This document shows positions 25,021 to 43,146 of a DNA stretch of 64,000 bases, piece after piece. Origin of the DNA: Acanthochromis polyacanthus (taxonomy: Eukaryota; Chordata; Actinopteri; Pomacentridae); assembly GCF_021347895.1 (NCBI RefSeq), contig NC_067126.1:32376482-32440481 (forward strand), given 5' to 3'. The notes under the pieces were generated by a model. That model did no database searches. It saw nothing but the letters and a program-made list of their open reading frames with translations, and was not told the DNA's origin. Numbering within the stretch: position 1 is the stretch's first letter; the number at the start of each line of letters is the position of its first letter. A program made the position numbers and the translations under genes.

Positions 25021-26112
25021 ATGGGTGACTCCGATGAAGACTACAGAAACTACACTTATGATTATTACCTGGAATATGGCGACTTGGAGGAGCTTGAAGT
25101 AGACCACAAGCAGATGGAAGCTATGCATATCATCTCAGTGGTTATGTACATAGTTTCCTTTGTGCTTGGCCTGATCGGAAACGGAATCGTTATCTGGGTG
25201 ACAGCGTTTAAAAGCAAAAAGACAGTCAGCAGTGTGTGGTTGCTCAATCTGGCCGTGGCAGACTTTGTGTTTGTGCTCTTTCTGCCCTTCTATACCGATT
25301 ACATACTGCGGGACTTCCACTGGAACTTTGGTGTGGTCATGTGTAAGATCAACTCATTTATGTCTGTGATGAATATGTACGCGAGTGTGCTGTTTCTCAC
25401 GGTGCTCACTATAGACAGATACGTCTCTGTGGTCCACCTGAACTGGTCGCAGAGGTATCGCACTGTGGACAGAGCCTGGATGGTATGCGGCTGCATATGG
25501 GCGATAGCTGCCACCATGAGCTGTCCGGCCCTGATCTTTCGTGACACCATGCGTTTACACGACAAGGTGGTGTGCTTCACCAACTTCCTCCTACAGGGTG
25601 AGCATTCATCAGCCCACACAGCACTCATGAGACATGTCACAGTAGTGGCCATTCGCACCACCGTGGGCTTTCTTCTGCCATTCACTGCCATAAGTGTGAC
25701 AGGCATACTTTTGGCAATCAAAGTGAATCAATCCCGAGGTTCAGTTCGCCTGTCTAGCTTTTCCAAAACCATCACTGCGGTTATTCTGGCCTTCTTTCTG
25801 TGCTGGGCACCTTTCCATGTTTTTAGCTTGATGGAGTTGACTATACATTCCTCACTTTACCTACACAACGTGCTAAAAGCTGGCTTTCCACTCGCCACGA
25901 GCTTAGGCTTCTTTAACAGCTGCATTAACCCCCTGCTGTACATGCTGCTGGGCAAAAAGGTGCGTCACATCCTGAAGCGTGCCTGTCTGAATATAACAAA
26001 GAGTTCACTCAGAGAGCTCAGCCAGTCCATCTCTGCTACCGAGATAGAATCTGTACCGGGAGTTCATCAGGATGGCGTCCCAGAAGACTCTGTGGTGTTG
26101 TCAACTCTATGA
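25021..26112 (+). CDS. cmklr2: chemerin-receptor-like GPCR (Cmklr2/Gpr1)
   Basis: Class A chemoattractant-type receptor of 363 residues in one coding exon. By family it is a plasma-membrane receptor for chemerin. The N-terminus is acidic and Tyr-rich (DEDYRNYTYDYYLEYGD) with one N-glycosylation site, NYT. Seven hydrophobic segments follow: TM1 has GNGIVIW, TM2 has LNLAVADF, TM3 is followed by IDRYVSVV (intact DRY), TM6 has FFLCWAPFHVF, and TM7 has NSCINPLLYMLLG (NPxxY). MCKINSF and VVCFTNF give the conserved disulfide cysteines. The Ser/Thr-rich tail ends in VVLSTL. The start is the first ATG after the splice acceptor at 24993. Assignment to cmklr2 rather than cmklr1 or Fpr-like rests on synteny (adam23 and ndufs1 on either side) and overall likeness; a paralogue remains possible. 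Confidence 0.85.
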   Translation: MGDSDEDYRNYTYDYYLEYGDLEELEVDHKQMEAMHIISVVMYIVSFVLGLIGNGIVIWVTAFKSKKTVSSVWLLNLAVADFVFVLFLPFYTDYILRDFHWNFGVVMCKINSFMSVMNMYASVLFLTVLTIDRYVSVVHLNWSQRYRTVDRAWMVCGCIWAIAATMSCPALIFRDTMRLHDKVVCFTNFLLQGEHSSAHTALMRHVTVVAIRTTVGFLLPFTAISVTGILLAIKVNQSRGSVRLSSFSKTITAVILAFFLCWAPFHVFSLMELTIHSSLYLHNVLKAGFPLATSLGFFNSCINPLLYMLLGKKVRHILKRACLNITKSSLRELSQSISATEIESVPGVHQDGVPEDSVVLSTL

Positions 26113-26840
26113 TTGCAACCGTCCTCAGACATGTGGGGTTGTCCATGAAAAACAAGTGGTTAAGACTGAGTATTACTAAAGCCTAAATATGGAAGATTAT
26201 CACAGCTCTTCTTTCCAGTTGTAGTTTTAAGGTTTCCCTATGTTGTTGCATTGGGACAGAGTCTTGCCTTCTTAAATTGACAATTATTCTCAGTAAAAAA
26301 AAGCTAAATAGAACTGTATATAATGTGCACATGGTGTTAAAATGTAATAAATCTTTAAATCACATTAATTTTGCATAAACCAAGCTAAGCGGAAAGATAC
26401 AAATAAAAGTTATTTAGGTAATCTGCAGAAAATCAATCTGCATTTATTTTTTAAATAATCATTTTTATAACAATTAATTCTTTGGCTCCAGCTTCTCGGT
26501 TGTGAGAATCTGCTGCTTTTATTTGCCTTCTATAGTTAACTACCAGCAGTGTCTTTGAGTTTTGGACTGCTGCCCAAACCAGACGAGCAATTTGAAGATC
26601 TCCTTGTATGATTGTGATGATTTTTCAGTATTTTATTGCACAGAAGAAAATATTTTTAGTTACAACTGTTGGTCAAAAGGATTTTACATATTTACTGATT
26701 TTTTTTTACCCTTTTAGTTTCATGGTGACTGCTCGAATCATGTATGGTGTGTGTAAGATTTTTTTAAACTAGCTATTATATTGTAATATATTTAAAGCAA
26801 ATAGTATCTATGTTAATAAATGTGTTCTTTATAACATTGC
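26113..26840 (+). terminator. cmklr2 3' UTR with poly(A) signal
   Basis: AT-rich sequence after the stop codon. AATAAA occurs at 26815-26820 (GTTAATAAATGTG) and an earlier TAATAAATC near 26345. The UTR extent is inferred. Confidence 0.55.
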
Positions 26841-27439
26841 TGTCTTGTGTTTGGGCGTCTTCTTTTCTTTTATTTGATGCTAAGTTTAAAGAGGAGGCTT
26901 TGATGTTTTATGTACACACAGACTAGACTTTCCTGGAGGGTTTAGAAAGTATGCACAGGGCCGACATAAGTCCAGATGTGCATTTCCTATTTCCTGAGGG
27001 TCTGTTTACAAATTCAGTTATTTCCTGCATTTTCTTCCCCCTCACACCGACTTGTAAGGATTACATCACTGGCAAATCAGAGACAGACAGACTGAAGGGA
27101 TTGTATCGCTGTGTGAAAAAAATGGACAGAAAACAAACTGTTTCTTTAGCAGGAATGGCGATTTGGCACTTTGTAGATAATTTCACACCCTCCAGACCGT
27201 CTCTGTGGACAGATGTGTTCTTTGAAGTGGCTGAAAATAAATGTATATTCAAACCACTGATTGGATCTGAGGGACAGCCCTGGGTGTACCACATCACAGC
27301 AGACCATCACAACCTAGTGTGGGTGAGATGATGTAAGGAGAGGGTTTACATTACTTCATCTGTCATGCCCACTACTGCTGATTATTGTCAGATTAGCCAG
27401 CACTTACAGAAAAGCAGCCCTGCTGTTTGGATTATGGTA
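26841..27439. other. intergenic between cmklr2 and ndufs1
   Basis: About 600 bp. A 126-codon ORF at 26951-27331 (+) shows no family likeness I know and overlaps an antisense ORF, so I do not call it. eef1b2, which I recall here in mammals, is not present. Confidence 0.5.
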
Positions 27440-27521
27440 TACAGGATTACTTAATCCGTGACGCAGCAGAATAGTTGCGACAGTGCGCAATCTGCGTCGC
27501 TGGCAGTCTCAAGAGGACAAG
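27440..27521 (+). promoter_or_regulatory. ndufs1: ndufs1 non-coding first exon and core promoter
   Basis: CpG-containing sequence (GTGACGCAGC, CAGTGCGCAATCTGCGTCGC) ending at GACAAG/GTGAGT at 27521. Exon 2 starts at 28074 with its ATG one base in. The GCGCAATCTGCG stretch only loosely resembles an NRF1 site. The transcription start is inferred. Confidence 0.5.
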
Positions 27522-28074
27522 GTGAGTAATCGGTCCATACACATTTGATAAATTACACGATTGTACCACGAACATTACAAAAAGCTTCGTTACATGTGGA
27601 CACAGCAGTGAAGTCAAGATCCTCGATTTCGGATGAGGTTTGCTACGTTTGCTTGTTTGCATCGAGCTGCGTTAGATTAGACCGGGCAGATGGATATGAT
27701 GAAATGTTAAAATACCGCTAAACACGATGGCAGTTTGTATCACTTGTTAACGCTACAGTAACAATGTAGCTAGCTAACAGATATTAGCATTTGGCATTTA
27801 GGTCATTGTACCGTTACGTGCGATTTGCGTGGTATTACGTTAAATTTACAATATTTTTCGGGATGCCAAAACATGAACTACAAACCAGTGTTAGCTAGCT
27901 TACTTCTGTTATTGTTTTGGTAGCCGCATGGAGGCTAACTTAGCTAACGTTTATAGGTGACGCATCAACTCTGAGCATCTTTAAACCTTGTTAAACGTGA
28001 AAAAACATGTCATGTGTTTGTAGAGCTAACGTTAGACCTTACTCATGATACTGTCTTTCTGACTGTCTCCCAGC

Positions 28075-35637
<7,563 letters not shown>

Positions 35638-36030
35638 AGCACAATGAATAGCAATCCAGTTCTGTAAAATGATACGCACAACTCGTATATTTGCACCTTC
35701 CTAGAAACGTGTTTATTTGCACTTGTGTTTTCCCTTCGATGTTTACCCATAGCAGATGCCTCATTATTTAAATGCACTATGAAGCTAACATACCTGCAGA
35801 AACATGTGTAAGTGCTGCTTAAAGAGTGAAGATGTCAGCTTAGATTATTAATGCAACTGACATTGGCAGTTTAGTAGATGTGACCAAAGAAAAACTTGTC
35901 TTCCTGTGAAATTACCAGCGTTAAAAGTGTTATGAATCTATTTTTCCTTAAGGTATACAGAGTTTATAGTATTTTAAGTGTAGCTATTTGTAAATGTCAT
36001 ACAATTTAATAAACTAATTTTCTCTAGCAA
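35638..36030 (+). terminator. ndufs1: ndufs1 3' UTR and poly(A) signal
   Basis: AATAAA occurs in TTTAATAAACTAAT at about 36007-36013, about 370 bp after the stop codon. Cleavage shortly after it is inferred. Confidence 0.6.
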
Positions 36031-36559
36031 GCTTAATGAATCTGTGGAAAACCCCTATTTAAGTTTGTTCTCTTAAAAAAATCTAAATATGTGCAATGCA
36101 CTTTGCAGTTTTGAGTGATAACTGCCTAACTTTTCCAGTGTGGAGCTCCTGTGTCTGATTGGCACATGGTCCATCATTAGTGAACAGCCGGCAACAATGT
36201 GGCAGCAGGGCTGATAACTCATTCATATGGAGGATGATAGTCGTGGTCCAGGTGGATTTTACACTGTATCATTTGGCTGGACCTCTTAGTTACTGTGTTT
36301 TAACCCAGTTGTTTTAAATGTCCAACATGCAAACGGGACTGATGTTCACACAAACTGTCATTAATTTCAAAAAGAGATTAACGTGATAGTAGTGCACTGC
36401 AGGGGCTTTTAACAAAGTTGAATTTCCAATATGGTAGGAGAGGTTGTTGTTTTTGAGCGGATTGTTGTCATGTCCCCGCAGTGCCTGTAGTGGTGCTGTG
36501 AGGAGTCTGCTGTGGATCCAACAAAAATCCTCAGCAGCCTACCTACTGCTTGTAATTTG

Positions 36560-36734
36560 CTCTGGATAGCCTATATTTACATGCATCCTTATTTCAAGAT
36601 ATACCGAGCTCGATGAAGATCTCCGTTACCTATCCTATCTCGAATATCGATGCACAAATAGCCTAGCTGATTCTAATAGACATTTCGGCCGTCTATCTGG
36701 AGCGAATACCTTACACAGCCCATACCAATTCAAG
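36560..36734 (+). promoter_or_regulatory. ino80d: probable ino80d promoter and non-coding first exon
   Basis: CpG-enriched sequence ending at a strong donor, CAATTCAAG/GTAAGC, at 36734. The next ino80d exon starts at 38399. Transcription start and exon 5' end are not visible. Confidence 0.4.
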
Positions 36735-38398
36735 GTAAGCGAAATCGCCTATAGCCTCGACCTCGATTTCTGCGCGTACCGTTTTGCACAGGCTTTAGTC
36801 GGATTGGCGATGTACTAGAGGCCCCTGTCCAATCGAAGCTAACAGGCCCCGTATTTGTGGCTTATTTATTTTCTAATTTGTGATGTGATCAAATAACTCA
36901 TTGCCTTGAGTATGTGTGTAGAGTTGTGTAATATTGACAGTTTTAAGTCCTGTATTCTGCTAATGTCACGTTATGTAACGATGGTGGCTATATTTCATAT
37001 CGATTATCACGGAGGCCTTCGGGAACAGGCCCTAAGCCTCGTATGTATACCCTTTGTTTGAAAGTATTTGACTGTAAATATACTATGTTTATATATCAAA
37101 AAATCTTACGACTGGGGCCCAAAAATATTGTGTGTATTTCATGATTATTCTTTCATTTTTCGAAATAAAACCAAACTGGAAACAGCCCTTTACAGTGTTA
37201 ACATTCTCTGATGTTTCCGTTTCCTGGTTAGCTACCGCCTACTAATTTGTGTTTTTAGCTTTGTTAGCTAACTAGCAAATTTGACTTTTCGTATGTGGCC
37301 TTTGTCAATAATATGTATTTTTGACTGAAGAGGAATAAACTTATGTCTTTTGGAGTAGGACATGGGTGGCTGTTACACTGAGAGATGTTTACAATTTCAT
37401 TATATTAAGTTTCACTGTTGTCTAGCGGCTCCAAGCTAATGTGGCAAGCTAGCTACTCAAATGGTAGTTAGGCTAGCTAACGTTAGTTAGTTGCTGCCTG
37501 TCCGGTTCTCCCAGTCTAACTAAAGTTGTTACCCCATGCTGATTAAATAGGGCGCTTGTCTGACCTGTCTCCAATGTGCACTTCATATGTCAGAGCCGTA
37601 GCGCTCTCAACACCAACTTGAAAACATATAAACAAGTTTAAGGTAGCGGCTAAGCTACAATTACAGTGTGTGCTAATGTAGCTGTAGCGCCCTATTTGTT
37701 TGCTTATGAAACTGTAACAACATATTTACAAAAAAGAGGGTGCGAATTTTTTGTCTCATCGATAAAGATTACTTTTTTGTTGGGTTATTTGAATGTTCAG
37801 CTCGTCTTGTGATGATGCTAACAGACTGGCAAGTCACTGTTTCCTAGTTTTAACTTGGATGAAGAGAGCGCTCTCATACAGTACAAAGTGTTTTAATGTA
37901 TTCACATAGTCTTGTAAGTGCCACGTCCAAGGATAATTGGATAAATTGGGGAAGACATATTCTCTTTTTGCCACCTGTTTCTCAATGATAGATTTTCACA
38001 AGCAAAATTGGAGGGCATTAAAGCAATGAGTCAAAATCTAAATTGTGTAGACTGTAGTGTTCTCAGATATTTAAATTAGATTCTCAGTATGATGCTAAAT
38101 ATTCACGGCACACACTCAGTAGTTTCATAACAATTCATAGTTAAAGGAAGCGGGTATAAGTCTTGGATTGTTATTTAACATTTGACGTGACGTTCGAAAA
38201 TATTTACCCAGCAAAATATGTTGAATATTCACTCTGAATAACTTACAATATTCGCTATGGATTGATTAAACAATCACCTGTTAGAGTTGAAAGGGCTATC
38301 GGTGTGCCTCTTAGCCCTGCATGTGCATGCAGGGTTGCCTCCTCAGTGTGAACTGTTAGTGATACAATTCTTGGTTTTCCCTCCCTTTATCCCATCAG
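36735..38398. other. first ino80d intron (inferred)
   Basis: AT-rich, with GCTAGCTAAC-type words repeated near 37440-37490. No coding exon or recognised transposon. Confidence 0.45.
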
Positions 38399-38427
38399 CT
38401 GATGTTGTCAAGGACAAGAGTCACGTG

Positions 38428-41400
38428 ATGTATGAAGGCAAACACATACACTTCTCAGAGGTGGACAATAAGCCGTTGTGCTCGTACAGCCCAAAGCTCT
38501 GCAAGCAGCGCCGACTAAATGGCTATGCTTTCTGTATTCGGCATGTTCTGGAGGATAAGACGGCTCCCTTCAAGCAATGTGAGTATGTGGCCAAGTACAA
38601 CAGCCAGCGATGTACCAACCCCATCCCTAAGTCCGAGGACCGCAGGTGTGTGTTATTATTTACATGAGTGGCACATTCCACTTTGTTGTACAGAATATTT
38701 ATCAGTCATGAGTTGACACAGTATAGTGATGATGTGTCCTTCCTTTCCAGATACTGTAACAGCCACCTGCAGGTTCTCGGCTTTATCCCCAAGAAGGAAC
38801 GGAAAAAGAAACATGATGCTTTGGAGGAAATGCGCTCACGGGCTCACCTGGAGTCAGTGGCTCTCAATATAACTGTGCCCTCTCTAGCTCTAAAAGTTCC
38901 CAATGGTCTAGATGAACTTCCACCATCTCCCCCGCGTGGACGCCTGTTACCCCTCCCTGATGGGGAGCTCCTGGACCCTTTTGCCTTTTATGAGGATGAC
39001 ACTGATGGGGAGGAGGTGGGTACACCTCGGAAGGGCAACGCCATCAAGAAGAAACTACAGAGTCGGCTGGTGCTAAACCAGAAACTCTGCCATGACACTG
39101 ACCTCTTCCAGCCACCCCCTGAGCACTTTAGTCCCTCCCCTGTCCCCCGCGTACATCCCTCCTCACCGCTCAACGCTCATCTCCCACGGCAGCAGCCAGG
39201 TCTTCTCCAGCCTCCCCAGCACTCCAGTGTGACTTCCTTCATCTTCCCAGGACAGCAGCAGGGTTTATTATGCAATCCACCACCACCTCAGACGGTCAAC
39301 TTTCTGCCTCCAGGGATGCCCGCTAATGCAGCACCCAGTCCAGTGCAACATTCTGGGCCATCACTCAGCAGGAAAATGCCTTTCACTGCTACTCACTTGC
39401 CTGTCAGTTGCAAGGACAGCGGCAGTAACAATCAGCGGCATGTGGTCGTCATGCGTCCCACTGTCTTCTCACCTTCTGCCAGCTGCCTGGCCAGGTTGCA
39501 ACATCTGGTCCAGCTCTGTGCCAAGAGACATCGGGAGCAGGGAGATCTCTTTCCTCATTTAGGTGAGTTATTTTACATATTTACCACAGTTTTTAAATGC
39601 AGATTTGTCCGCATTTAAATGTTGAAGGGCTGTCTAAAATAATTTGTAGAAAGATATCTACCTAACCAAATGGAAAAGCTACTCTTTTTTTTTTTTTTTT
39701 TTTGAAAAATGGAAAAGCTACTCTAACAAGCTTTCTTATAGGATTGGACTGGTCAGAGGACAGTGCTGATGATGACGATGAGGAGGAGCCAGAGAGATTC
39801 GCTCCTTTTCAAAGCTCTTGGAGACCACACAATGGGTTGGTCCCTTAATACTTAACCTCGTAGTGTATGATTTAACTTCTTCTTATGAAGACTAATGGGT
39901 GTTTCCTCTATAGGTTGGAAGACGACAGCGGTTCCTCTCGGAGAACACGGCTACTTAGGCTTTGCTCATACCTCCAAGAGAAATACAAGCACATGTGCAG
40001 GCAGGAGAGGGCGAGTATCCGCCAGAAGAGATACCGCTATGCCTTCCGCAAAGCCTTGCTGCACGCTGCCAGCAACAACCCCGACTGCGCAGGGCAGCTG
40101 ATCCAGGAGTTGAGTGGTGCCTCTCACAGCTCCTCAGGGTATCGTCACAACATCATATCAGTAATTTGTTCATCTGTCAGGACTCGTATGAATACAGCAA
40201 GATTAGCAGATCATAGCTTGACTAGACATCAAGTTAAGTTAAGTTAGAAATCCACTCTGTGTGATTTCCAAAACAGATTAGGTATATAGTACTTCATATC
40301 AGTGCTATTTTGTTTGGATCTTCATCTCTGAATTTCCAATGAACACAACACAATAAATGTGTAGCATTGTCAGTGTTGTTGCTTAGTCCTGGATCTGTTT
40401 TTCCTCTGCAGTGTGACTCCAACGAGGCTGCAGAGCACAGATACTGGAACCTGCACTGGCAGCACAAAGGGCCAGACCTGCAACAACAGAGCTCTGCCCT
40501 TCACTCGACACTGCTTTCAGCGTATCCTTTTGCACCACAACAGTGATTTTACAGCTGGTCGCTACAAGTGAAGAACAAAGGCAGCGATTCTGTTACCCAA
40601 TTTAAAATATGATTTAATAAGTCTCTGTTCTGCGTGCTTTTTTGAAAATCACATGCTGTGACGTACAATATGCCTTTGTGCTGGAGCATTATGACTGCAC
40701 GCCTCCTATCTAGTGTACTGTGTTTTTTTTCCTTCATTGTTCTCTGTAGACATTCTGTTGAATCGTTCCCAGCAGCTCTTCGCTAGCTGCACAGCCAAAT
40801 TTGCAGATGGTCAGCAGTGCTCCATCCCAGTGTTTGATATCACGCACCAGACACCCCTCTGTGAAGAGCATGCCAAAAAGATGGTGAGTTCAGGTTTCAA
40901 GGGAAAGCTGGCGACATTTTGGGAAACAGGCTTATTTGCTGTCCGCAGAGAGCACTTGTCACATCTTAAGGCTCCATATGAGGCTTCTGCCAGCAGCCAG
41001 TTAGCTTAGCATAAAGACTAGAAACAGGGGAAGACAGCTAATATGTTTCTGTCCAAAGGCAGCGACATTTGCCCTCCAGGATGTCCAGATCTCAAAGATT
41101 AACAAATTCTGTCTTGTGGAGATGCTAAGAAGCCACTGCACCTAAGAAATACACCAGAACAAGAATACTTGGTCATGTTTACATATTGCTTTTTATACAT
41201 ATTAAACCTTTGAGATACAATGTTTGTATTAATGGAGTTTTGAACTTTAGATGTGCTGATAGCCTGGCCAATGCTTTCTCCTGTTTCCAGTCTTTGTGCT
41301 CCACTAAGTTAGCGGGACACTGGTAGGAGCATCACATTTAGCATCAGTTACGTCATCTGCAAATAAGTAAACCTTCCAAAATGTCAAACTTTCTCTTTCA

Positions 41401-43146
41401 ATTGTGACTCATCTGTTTGATTTCATTTTATTCATCTCTTCCACTCATTCATCCCAGGACAATTTCCTGCGTGGGGATGGAAACCGTCGAGTGCAGCACC
41501 AGCAGCAGCAACAGCGAAAGCCCCGCAAGAAGACCAAACCACCGGCACTCACCAAAAAACACAAGAAGAAGAGGAGGAGAGTGCCACGGAGGCCTCAGAA
41601 ACCCATCCCTCCAGCGTTGCCACAGGGGAACCTGGGAATGCCTTCTACGAGCCTAGCAATGCCCTCGCAGGCCAGCATCAGGTACGTTACACCTGCACTA
41701 TTGTGTTAAAAATTTAGTGTGTGGGGAATCGAATTTCAAGGAGAGCATCCTCATTCACAGGCTCTCGTGTCACACGTTTTAACAGCTCCTTCATTACAGG
41801 AGCATTTTGTGTTTCTTACAACCTTTTTTCCATTTCATCTCTGTGGCAGGAGCCCGTCAACTCCAGACCTGAGTACAGATGAGCTTCCTGACGATATCAC
41901 CAATGACATGGCAGACATTCCAAATGACCTTGAGCTAAACCAGGAGGATTTCTCCGATGTGTTACCCAGACTACCTGATGATTTGCAGGACTTTGACTTG
42001 TTTGAAGGTTGCCTTTCAGCTTGTTTTTGTGCACCACTCTGCCTTACATGTGTATACTAGCAAAGCCGTGTTAGTCTGTGATTTCATGATGCTAAATGTC
42101 GCAAATGTTTGTGCAGGTAAGAACGGGGAGCTCCTGCCCACTACAGAAGAGGCTGAGGAGTTGGTACGTGCACTGCAGGCGATGGGCTCCTACCCAGACT
42201 CTTTGGTGTGCCTGTCCTCCATGGGAGACCTGGCCCCTGCTGAAGGAGTGGACCACAGAGCCATGACTGTGTTTTCTGGTCCAGTCCAACCGGGGGGTAT
42301 GGGAGACCTGCTCAACAGCCGCATCCCAACAGAGAACTTCACCAGCCTCGAGCTGGAGGACAATCTACTGCAGTCCACTGGCGATCACTTTCCTCCCTCG
42401 CCGCCATCTCAGCCCACTAACCAGCCCCCAGCAACGTGCTCCAACCTGACCTCATCTTCTTCTGCAGTAGCCCCCTCCACCACCTCCCTGCTCACTCAGA
42501 CCTCCATACCAGAGCGGACGTTTTCTCGGACACACTCGTCCCACGTCCTGGCCAAGTCGGACGCACCCACATCATCTCCCCAAGGCAGCCACTACAGCAG
42601 TGAGCATGTGCCATCCCCATACAGTGACCACATATCTTCTCCCCATGCCAGCTCCTTCCAGACAGACGCCCCTCTGCTGCTGGAAGTCCCCCTCAGTGGG
42701 GTTCCAGGACCCCCACGTTCGACATGGAACAACCTCCCTCTCCCCCTCACCGACCCCACACAGTTTGGCAATCTCATAGGATCAGAAAGTCATCTCATAT
42801 CCACCTCCCTGTCCACTCCCCCGCCACCACCCACTCTGTGACGCTGCAGCCCATGGCTGCTCTCTCAGCGATGCCCCAGAGCGGCTTGACTGGTTTAACG
42901 ACTCCTCCAGCCCCCTCATCCTCCCTACCATCTTCCTCACATGATCTTTTGACTTCCACACAGCCCAAGCAACAGCTCCCTCAGTTCAGCGCGGCCTTTG
43001 GCCATCAATTGGCCTCCCACAGTGGCATCCCAAAAGATGTGCAGCCCAGCCACAGCTCCACAGCACCCCCTGCTGGCTTTTCCATAGTTAGTGCCACCGC
43101 TGCAAGTGCCAACAGCACCACACCACCCTTCACGCAAAGTAAATGA
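38428..43146 (+). CDS. ino80d: INO80 complex subunit D, frameshift in last coding exon
   Basis: Regulatory subunit of the vertebrate INO80 chromatin-remodelling complex, nuclear. Exons: 38428-38645, 38751-39562, 39742-39835, 39914-40138, 40412-40521, 40750-40883, 41458-41681, 41850-42007 and 42117 onward. Start MYEGKHIHFSEVDNKPLCSY matches the vertebrate start. Two Cys/His C3Hc3H-type domains: residues about 15-80 (CSYSPKLC, CIRHV, QRCTN, YCNSH) and a second in 40750-40883 (SCTAKFADGQQC, CEEHAKKM). A basic KKTKPP...KKHKKKRRR stretch follows, then DVLPRLPDDLQDFD. As written the frame ends at TGA 42839-42841 (899 residues). The conserved C-terminus (PKQQLPQFSAAFGHQL, SHSGIPKD) continues one frame over to TGA 43144-43146. 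One extra C in the run at 42818-42822 would join them, giving about 1001 residues (human about 1027). Confidence 0.93.
40905..41085. repeat. dispersed percomorph-type repeat in an ino80d intron
   Basis: It contains GCGACATTTTGGGAAACAGG, CCAGTTAGCTTAGCATAAAG and AGAAACAGGGG, a block I recognise as widely dispersed in percomorph fish. It lies directly after the exon ending CEEHAKKM. Confidence 0.6.

Noticed and set aside
26951..27331. 126-codon plus-strand ORF between cmklr2 and ndufs1
   Set aside because: No recognisable domain, and an antisense ORF covers the same bases. Not eef1b2.
42724..43146. Separate small gene after ino80d
   Set aside because: Its C-terminal part is the conserved INO80D C-terminus, so it is the same gene in a shifted frame.
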